A stretch of 64,000 nucleotides of DNA from the NCBI GenBank assembly GCA_005503085.1, contig SCOI01000013.1, forward strand, positions 1 to 64,000, in the 5' to 3' direction. Shown here in pieces: positions 59,401 to 64,000 of the stretch. Origin of the DNA: Burkholderiales bacterium C2 (lineage in GTDB: Bacteria; Pseudomonadota; Gammaproteobacteria; Burkholderiales; Burkholderiaceae_C). Each line of letters begins with the position of its first letter. Position 1 is the first letter of the stretch. Under the pieces are notes generated by a model. That model saw only the letters and a program-made list of their open reading frames with translations. It searched no databases and had not been told where the DNA came from. The translations under genes were made by a program, and so were the position numbers.

Positions 59401-62211
59401 GTCGGCGCCGACCGCACCGCGATGTATCTGCGCCCGCCCAGCGAGCAGGGCTGCCCCAGCGCCTATCCGGGCGCCCTGGTCGTCGGCCTGGGCGGGGTCG
59501 GCGAGCTGACGCCGGGCAGCCTGGCCGACACGGTGACCCGGGCCGTGCTGCGCTATGCCTTCGAGCATCTGACGCGCGACCCCTGGGTGCCGGCCCAGGG
59601 CAAGGTGGTGCTGCGGCTGTCGTCCCTGCTGATCGGCACCCATGTGCAGGCGGTCAGCATCCGCGACAGCCTGGCCGGCGTGCTCAACGGCATCTGGCGC
59701 GCCGCCCAGATCGTGCAGAACGAGCAGGCGCTGGGCCGCCAGATCGAGATCGCCGAGCTCGAGATCATCGAGATCGAGGAGCAGGCCGCGCTGGAGGCGG
59801 CCTACGAGCTCAAGCGCCTGCTCAACCGCGAGGAATGGCGCGAGCGCGCCTTCTGGGTGGCTCAGCTGCTGGAGACCCGCGACGGCGGCCTGCGTGGCTT
59901 CAGGCCGGGCGACAACGAGGGCGTCTGGCAGCGCCTGGCGGTGCGCCAGGATGTCGGCGGTGGCCTGAAGTTCGAGCTGATCGCCGAGCGGGCCCGGGTC
60001 GAGTCGACCCGGGTCTATTCCGATGTGGCCAGCCTGAGCGACTACATCGCCCGCGTCAGCGACGAAGGTGCGGTCGGCCGCAGCGACCCCGAGGAAGAAG
60101 CGGCGATGGGCCGGGTGCTGTACCAGCTGCTGCTGCCGCAGAACCTGAAGGGCCGGCTCAACAACTTCGACAACACCGTGCTGGTGCTGGACGACAAGAC
60201 CGCCACCTACCCCTGGGAGCTGCTGACCCCGCCCGACGACGGCCTGCAGGGCGATCCGGCGCGGCCGCTGGCGGTGCAGGCCGGCATGGTGCGCCAGCGC
60301 GTCACCGACGACTTCCGCAGCCTGCCGCCGCCCGGCCTGGTCGGCTGGCAGGCCCTGGTGGTGGGCGCGCCCTGCACGGCCGGCTGGCGCGATGCGCGCG
60401 GCGAGCCGCTGGACTTCATGCCGCTGGCCGGCGCCCGGGACGAGGCCGAGGGCGTGGCCGAGTGGCTGGGCGGCGATGCCCGGCCCTGGCATGTGCACAA
60501 GCTGGTCGGCGAGACGGTGTCCTTCGAGCGGGTGCGCACCGCCTTGCTGGAGCGGCCCTACCGCATCGTCCATCTGGCCGGCCATGGCGTGGTCGACCAA
60601 TGGGTGTCGGACATCGGCGCCGGCCAGGCCTTGCGCAAGACCGGCATGCTGCTGAGCCACCAGCAGGTGCTGGCGGCCGCCGATGTCGAGCAGATGGACC
60701 CGGTGCCGGAGTTCGTGTTCATCAACTGCTGCTATTCGGGCCGCGACGGCACCGAGGCCGAGGTGCTGGGCCAGCGCAACTATCCGCTGCTGGCCTCCAG
60801 CCTGGCGCTGCAGTTCATCAAGATGGGCGCCAAGGCGGTGGTCGCGGCTGGCTGGCAGGTCAACGATGCCGACGGCCTGCGCTTCGCCCAGACGCTCTAC
60901 ACCGCCTTGCTGCGTGACGGCGCCGACTTCGGCAGCGCGGTGCGCGACGCCCGGGCGGCCATCTACCAGCCCGGCGGCGGCAGCAACACCTGGGGCGCCT
61001 ACCAATGCTATGGCGACCCGGCCTGGCGGCTGGAGGGCCTGGCCGGCAGCGGCTATGGCGACTTCAACGGCACCTCGCGGCTGCGCGGCGCCGAGGACTG
61101 CATGAGCCATATGGAGCTGTCCGAACGCATCCTGCAGGTGGTCGCGGTGGCCGGCGACAAGCGCTGCTCGGCGCTGCTGAGCCAGCTCAAGGCGCTGGAG
61201 CTGCGCCTGCGCGCCGATCCGCTGCGCCGGGCCTGGCTGCACAGCTCGCGGGTGCGCGCCGCCTTTGGCGAGGCTTACCGCGAGCTGGGCGCGCATGACG
61301 ACGCGGTCAAGTGGCTGCAGCTGGGCGCCCGCACCGCCTACTCGCGGGTGCAGCTGCGCCATATCGAGCTGATGGTCAACTCGCTGGCCCGGCTCGGCGA
61401 GGAGCGCGCCCAGATCATGGGCCGCGACATCCTGGAGCGGCTGGAAGCCATCGACGACCCGCAGCTGCTCTGGCCCGAGCCCGGCGGCATCGGCGGCGCC
61501 GCCAGCGCGGCCTCGGAACGGCGCTGCCTGCGCGGCAGCGTGCAGATGCGCCGCGCCGCGCCCGCGCCCGACCAGGCGCAGGACTGGAACATCGCGCTGC
61601 TGGCCGAGGCGGCGCAGTTCTTCGCCGCCGGCTATGTGGACAAGCTGGCGCCGCTGAACGGACAGGGGCTGCAGGATGCGGCCGGCCGCGACCACGCCGA
61701 CCGGCGCGCCTTCGCGCTGTCCAACGCGCTGCTGTGCTGGGGCCTGGCCCGGCTGGGCGGCATCGAGCCGCAGGGGGTGGACATGCTGCTGGAGCAGCAC
61801 TGCGACTGGGAGCGCCAGGTGCAGGAGCTGCTCGATGAGATCGAGTCACTGGGTCTGTCGACCCGCTTCTGGCACTACACCAACACCTTCGAGCTGCTGG
61901 TGGCGCGCCAGCTGCTGCGCATCGCGCTGGCCCGGCCCGAGGCCGCGGCAAGTCCGCCGCCGACTCCGGCCGACGGCCGCGCGATCCGGCCCGATCTGCA
62001 GCGCGCGCTGCAGCTGCTGGAAGCGGCCCTGGTGCGCTGGCCCTCGCCCAGCGAGATCGAGAGCATCCAGCATCGCTTCCGCGCCATCCTGGCCGTCGGC
62101 CAGACGGCGCAGCGGACCGGTGATCATGGGCCGGCGCTGGACGAGCTGGTGGCGACCGCCGAGCGCGCGCTGGCCCTGCTGGCCGCGCACGAGCGCCGGC
62201 ATGATGGCTGA
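56440..62211 (+). CDS. Giant dual alpha/beta-hydrolase plus CHAT-protease protein
   Basis: One open frame of 1923 residues. Residues ~200-480 form an alpha/beta hydrolase (VLFLHGTASST, nucleophile Ser278 in SHSRGG). Residues ~548-900 form a second one of LCAT/PGAP1 type (VLPGIMGSELGE, Ser657 in AHSMGG). A middle part (~960-1240) includes FPLIVGHYQHDRLAGGS and GALVVGLGGVGELTPG, then an acidic coiled coil (EIAELEIIEIEEQA). A CHAT caspase-like protease follows (~1240-1530), with His1382 in HLAGHGVVD and Cys1431 in NCCYSGRDG. The last ~390 residues are helical and TPR-like. No signal or membrane span is seen. The protein thus joins two potential lipases to a protease, the make-up of an effector rather than a metabolic enzyme. 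Function is unknown. Confidence 0.88.
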   Translation: MSDTPARSDNQTPFDYWSREHVRELASITRASRSAAQGASDFSAEDFAAADVLSVEWADGSVLHTDPQAFLAGLDERGVAATRSAARPGRVLLPFDLVGAAALTRGAPGTSRVQSYALARLTEPSTLDRVYQFGALFADGLDRWFGSSDSGAARLVAAKLCRAFETAQLDGVGPERNGALLHWRAGRWQPAEVGQAAGARDAVLFLHGTASSTAGSFSGLWEGETVGEADFQALAQRCELYAWEHRTLTVSPLRNAVELLRALAPLRAGQRLHLVSHSRGGMVGDLLALGLSRGEKARFRAAFEQAYAPEHPDRPELERLLQNPAPALELGVFVRVASPSRGTLLADRRTDLFLSLLLRSVGLAFGTNGVPVYERLNGFVRALVAARADARSIPGLEAMMPGSALTLALNAPGLPALPGRLRVIAGDTQGLGWGGILSLVGDVFYGLHDHDFVVHTHSMFGGFTRADAKSLRLADKTVTHLSYFKSAALSRQPLFLALDGHDEGFRALQEDEAITRGLFQALKPDPLARRSAAQWQESLSDPAQRGKPILLVLPGIMGSELGEVGGAAVWLSTAAMVNGALAALDMAGPRRLEPTGLTPLAYERLLVAAAKDFNVQAFAYDWREPIPRSAERLGARLDALLQHAQAQQLPLHLLAHSMGGLVARAALFHRVDEQGMLADDDARWQRLCRRGGRLLMLGTPNAGSYAPLLLLLRQHGLSKLVAGLSRAVTAADLARWGAGFEGLLQMLPLAPDPQFGDLLQPAAWQALQQFDAGLPLPEPALLARARAVRGALQRSFERLRNERTEGVFYVAGHGQTPSRLTLLGQGGAGQRLALQTSPQGDGTVGWDSCLSAERCWYVRASHGDLADHTASFKAFFELLLSGRSSALSRQPPQARAGAEPAFVTADPLALPSLPEDPLAYVLGMTQRLPAAALTPRLELRVVHGSLDYARFPLIVGHYQHDRLAGGSKRVDEKLGGQLQRLIDTRLFVGADRTAMYLRPPSEQGCPSAYPGALVVGLGGVGELTPGSLADTVTRAVLRYAFEHLTRDPWVPAQGKVVLRLSSLLIGTHVQAVSIRDSLAGVLNGIWRAAQIVQNEQALGRQIEIAELEIIEIEEQAALEAAYELKRLLNREEWRERAFWVAQLLETRDGGLRGFRPGDNEGVWQRLAVRQDVGGGLKFELIAERARVESTRVYSDVASLSDYIARVSDEGAVGRSDPEEEAAMGRVLYQLLLPQNLKGRLNNFDNTVLVLDDKTATYPWELLTPPDDGLQGDPARPLAVQAGMVRQRVTDDFRSLPPPGLVGWQALVVGAPCTAGWRDARGEPLDFMPLAGARDEAEGVAEWLGGDARPWHVHKLVGETVSFERVRTALLERPYRIVHLAGHGVVDQWVSDIGAGQALRKTGMLLSHQQVLAAADVEQMDPVPEFVFINCCYSGRDGTEAEVLGQRNYPLLASSLALQFIKMGAKAVVAAGWQVNDADGLRFAQTLYTALLRDGADFGSAVRDARAAIYQPGGGSNTWGAYQCYGDPAWRLEGLAGSGYGDFNGTSRLRGAEDCMSHMELSERILQVVAVAGDKRCSALLSQLKALELRLRADPLRRAWLHSSRVRAAFGEAYRELGAHDDAVKWLQLGARTAYSRVQLRHIELMVNSLARLGEERAQIMGRDILERLEAIDDPQLLWPEPGGIGGAASAASERRCLRGSVQMRRAAPAPDQAQDWNIALLAEAAQFFAAGYVDKLAPLNGQGLQDAAGRDHADRRAFALSNALLCWGLARLGGIEPQGVDMLLEQHCDWERQVQELLDEIESLGLSTRFWHYTNTFELLVARQLLRIALARPEAAASPPPTPADGRAIRPDLQRALQLLEAALVRWPSPSEIESIQHRFRAILAVGQTAQRTGDHGPALDELVATAERALALLAAHERRHDG

Positions 62212-62215
62212 GTGC

Positions 62216-62461
62216 TCAGCGCGCGGCGCTGTTCGCGTCCTGCTTGGCGGCCAGCGTGGTCTTGGCGGGGTAGAGCTGGGGGTGGCGCTGGCGTGGCGTC
62301 AGGCCGTCCTCGCCGACCGGCAGCGTGCCATTGAGCCGGGCCTCGGCCAGCTCGGCCTTGACCTGCTCGCGGCTCTTCTCGCCAGCATCGCGCGCGGCCA
62401 GCGCGGGGCCGGCGAGCAGCAGGGCGGCGCTGCACAGGGAGATCAGGGTGAGCTTGTTCAT
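62216..62461 (-). CDS. DUF4148 exported protein
   Basis: The 81-residue protein has a Sec signal (MNKLTLISLCSAALLLAGPALAA) and a short charged body with SREQVKAELAEARLNGTLPVGEDGLTPRQRHPQLYP. This pattern, helix then Gly-Glu-Asp and Tyr-Pro, is typical of DUF4148, a betaproteobacterial family of small periplasmic proteins of unknown role. It is divergent from the heavy-metal response regulator and shares with it a CusR-type box, so it is probably metal-induced. Confidence 0.87.
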   Translation of the reverse strand: MNKLTLISLCSAALLLAGPALAARDAGEKSREQVKAELAEARLNGTLPVGEDGLTPRQRHPQLYPAKTTLAAKQDANSAAR

Positions 62462-62530
62462 CGGGTGATCCTTTGCATGAAGTGGAGACCTCACTGTAGA
62501 AAAGCGTCGCTGGCCGGGCGCTGACGGCGC

Positions 62531-62548
62531 GATGACAAAGCTGTCATC
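62531..62548. promoter_or_regulatory. CusR/CopR-type operator
   Basis: GATGACA-AAGC-TGTCATC is a perfect 7-bp inverted repeat with a 4-bp spacer. Its core TGACA-N4-TGTCA matches the copper box bound by CusR and CopR in Enterobacteria and Pseudomonas. It lies 70 bp upstream of the DUF4148 start and 52 bp upstream of the response regulator start, so it can serve both genes. Confidence 0.75.
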
Positions 62549-62600
62549 CGCCGCTCCGGCGCTTCAGGCATGCTGGCGGCCTTGCAAACAGGAGAAGGTC

Positions 62601-63281
62601 TTGCGCATCCTGGTGGTCGAAGACGAGCCCAAGACGGGCGACTATCTGAAGAAGGGCCTGGGCGAGTCGGGCTTTGTGGTCGATGTCGCGAGCGACGGCA
62701 TCACCGGTCTGCACCTGGCCCAGCAGCAGGGCTACGACCTGATCGTGCTCGATGTGATGCTGCCGGGCATGGACGGCTGGCGCGTGCTGCGCCGGCTGCG
62801 CGAGGGCCGCGACACGCGGGCCACGCCGGTGATCTTCCTGACCGCGCGCGACGCGCTGGAAGACCGGGTCCAGGGCCTGGAGCAGGGCGCCGACGACTAT
62901 CTGGTCAAGCCCTTTGCCTTCGCCGAGCTGCTGGCCCGCATCCGCACGCTGCTGCGGCGCGGGCCGCTGCGCGAGGAGGAGCTGCTGGCCGTCGACGATC
63001 TGCTGCTGAACGTGCCGGCGCGCGTCGTGACCCGGGCCGGCGAGCGCGTGCATCTGAGCGCGCGCGAGTTCGCGCTGCTGCATCTGCTGATGCGGCGCCA
63101 GGGCGAGGTGCTGTCGCGCAGCCAGATCGCGTCGCTGGTCTGGGACATGAATTTCGACAGCGACACCAATGTCGTCGATGTCGCGGTGCGGCGCCTGCGC
63201 CTGCGCATCAACGACCCGGTGCCGGGCCGGCTGATCCATGCGGTGCGCGGCATGGGCTATGTCTGCGAGCTGCGCCCATGA
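62601..63281 (+). CDS. OmpR-family response regulator, heavy-metal (CusR-like) type
   Basis: The 226-residue protein has a receiver domain ([33 protein letters not shown], phospho-acceptor Asp51 in [13 protein letters not shown], Lys in [17 protein letters not shown]). A winged-helix DNA-binding domain follows ([50 protein letters not shown]). This is the CusR/CopR/CzcR/IrlR subgroup. The start is a TTG at 62601, supported by AGGAGAAGG just upstream and by the family N-terminus; an upstream in-frame ATG exists at 62532 but overlaps the box. It is coupled by ATGA to the sensor kinase. Confidence 0.93.
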   Translation: MRILVVEDEPKTGDYLKKGLGESGFVVDVASDGITGLHLAQQQGYDLIVLDVMLPGMDGWRVLRRLREGRDTRATPVIFLTARDALEDRVQGLEQGADDYLVKPFAFAELLARIRTLLRRGPLREEELLAVDDLLLNVPARVVTRAGERVHLSAREFALLHLLMRRQGEVLSRSQIASLVWDMNFDSDTNVVDVAVRRLRLRINDPVPGRLIHAVRGMGYVCELRP

Positions 63282-64000
63282 GCCGCCTGCCGCTGAGCTG
63301 GCGCCTGGGTCTGCTGTTCGCGGCGCTGGTGGCCTTGAGTTGTGGCTCGCTGGGCGTCTATCTCTACCAATCCTTCGCCCAGCAGCTGGAGCGTCGCGAT
63401 GATCTGCAGCTGCTGGGCCAGCTGCGCCATCTGCGCCAGCTGCTGGCCCACACGGCCGCGCCCCGGCTGCTGCTGGACCAGCCGCAGTACCTGCGCGACA
63501 CGATGAGTGCCGACAGCAATGTCTATGTGCTGGTGCACGACGAGGCGGGCCGCCTGCTGCTGGACGTGCATCCGGGCCACGAGCCCCTGCCGACGCCGGA
63601 CCCGGTGCCGCTGGGACGGGCCGCCGGCCTCGGCGATATCCGCTACTGGACCACGGTTGCCGGCGTGCCGGCCGCCGCGGTGGGAGCGCTGTCGCCGCTG
63701 GGTTCGGGCCGCAATGTGCGCATCACGGTGGCGCGCATCTGCAATGAGCGCACCGAGCTGCTGGCCGACTACCGGCGCCGCATCTGGTTCAGCGTGCTGT
63801 TCTTCGCGGTCGCGGGCGGCGCGCTGGCGCTGGGGCTGATGTGGCAAGGCCTGGCCCCGCTGCGCCGCCTGGCCCGCGAAGCCGGCCGCATCACCGCCCA
63901 GCGGCTCTCGACCCGGCTGTCCGAGCGGGCGGCCCCGGCCGAGATGCGCGGCCTGATCGCCGCCTTCAACGCGATGCTGCTGCGCCTGGAGCAGGGCTTT
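63278..64000 (+). CDS. Heavy-metal sensor histidine kinase, N-terminal part (runs off window)
   Basis: The frame from ATG 63278 stays open to the right edge, 241 codons. It shows a first membrane span ([26 protein letters not shown]) and a periplasmic domain of about 140 residues. A second span follows ([24 protein letters not shown]), then a HAMP linker with [23 protein letters not shown] and [12 protein letters not shown]. This is the CusS/CopS/IrlS plan; the kinase core lies outside. The ATGA overlap with the regulator shows they form one two-component system. The metal is inferred to be copper from the upstream box. Confidence 0.9.
   Translation, partial: MSRLPLSWRLGLLFAALVALSCGSLGVYLYQSFAQQLERRDDLQLLGQLRHLRQLLAHTAAPRLLLDQPQYLRDTMSADSNVYVLVHDEAGRLLLDVHPGHEPLPTPDPVPLGRAAGLGDIRYWTTVAGVPAAAVGALSPLGSGRNVRITVARICNERTELLADYRRRIWFSVLFFAVAGGALALGLMWQGLAPLRRLAREAGRITAQRLSTRLSERAAPAEMRGLIAAFNAMLLRLEQGF

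Noticed and set aside
58591-61800. A 1069-codon minus-strand frame within the CHAT/lipase gene
   Set aside because: Antisense shadow of a frame with two hydrolase motifs and a CHAT dyad; its own product has no recognisable feature.
1-64000. tRNA, rRNA, CRISPR array or complete insertion sequence
   Set aside because: Reading through found no cloverleaf, no rRNA-like stretch, no regularly spaced repeats and no transposase.

Overview
The window is about two-thirds G+C, densely coded on both strands, and rich in ATGA start/stop overlaps. The mix of genes (PHA depolymerase, a PEP-CTERM protein, a DUF4148 protein, orphan periplasmic binding proteins, Xanthomonas/Caulobacter-type TonB receptors, a bufferin locus) fits a free-living betaproteobacterium of the order Burkholderiales, probably the Roseateles/Mitsuaria/Rubrivivax side. 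That placement is inference from gene content. I see no rRNA, tRNA, CRISPR array, prophage or complete insertion sequence.

Layout. 1-8.6 kb: partial SGNH hydrolase, EamA permease, glutathione peroxidase, Crp-type regulator, DUF2332 protein, binding protein, aromatic aminotransferase, then dadA-ldcA and a small secreted protein. 8.6-18 kb: TonB receptor 1, a PBP4-type lipoprotein, two tandem TPR-histidine kinases and a PEP-CTERM protein. 17.8-25.6 kb: lysR-vanX-ldcA2, TonB receptor 2, an amiD-like lipoprotein amidase and a BadF-type sugar kinase. 25.7-30.3 kb: a CheY-like/GAF pair, the ada-2OG oxygenase-alkB DNA-repair operon, a second orphan binding protein and a small ORF. 30.4-39 kb: a GntR/UTRA regulator, murQ, an AmpG-like permease, nagX and a DigH-like glycosidase in one operon, preceded by TonB receptor 3. 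39.3-41.3 kb: bufferin operon bufA-bufB-bufC. 41-50 kb: lipoprotein, allA, peroxiredoxin, MATE pump, LysR/SGNH pair, YitT-like protein, MGDG-synthase-like glycosyltransferase, small ORF, Fnr-type regulator. 50.2-51.8 kb: an atypical pyrF plus a VOC protein, flanked by a 16-bp palindrome and a fold-back repeat. 51.8-56.3 kb: phaZ, GST, cupin, transglutaminase, ParA-like ATPase and a 90-aa protein. 56.4-62.2 kb: one 1923-residue protein joining two alpha/beta-hydrolase domains to a CHAT protease domain. 62.2-64 kb: a DUF4148 protein divergent from a copper/heavy-metal two-component system with a CusR-type box; the kinase runs off the window.

How the genes fit together. Much of 5.9-39 kb reads as a scattered peptidoglycan salvage programme: outer-membrane uptake (TonB receptors 2 and 3), periplasmic trimming (AmiD, DigH-like, PBP4, Tat-exported LdcA2), inner-membrane import (AmpG-like, NagX), sugar phosphorylation (BadF kinase), MurNAc-6-phosphate cleavage (MurQ), and D-Ala release and oxidation (LdcA, VanX, DadA). 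The bufferin locus and the CusR-like system point to copper handling. The CHAT/dual-lipase protein is the least explained object here and the best candidate for an undescribed system.
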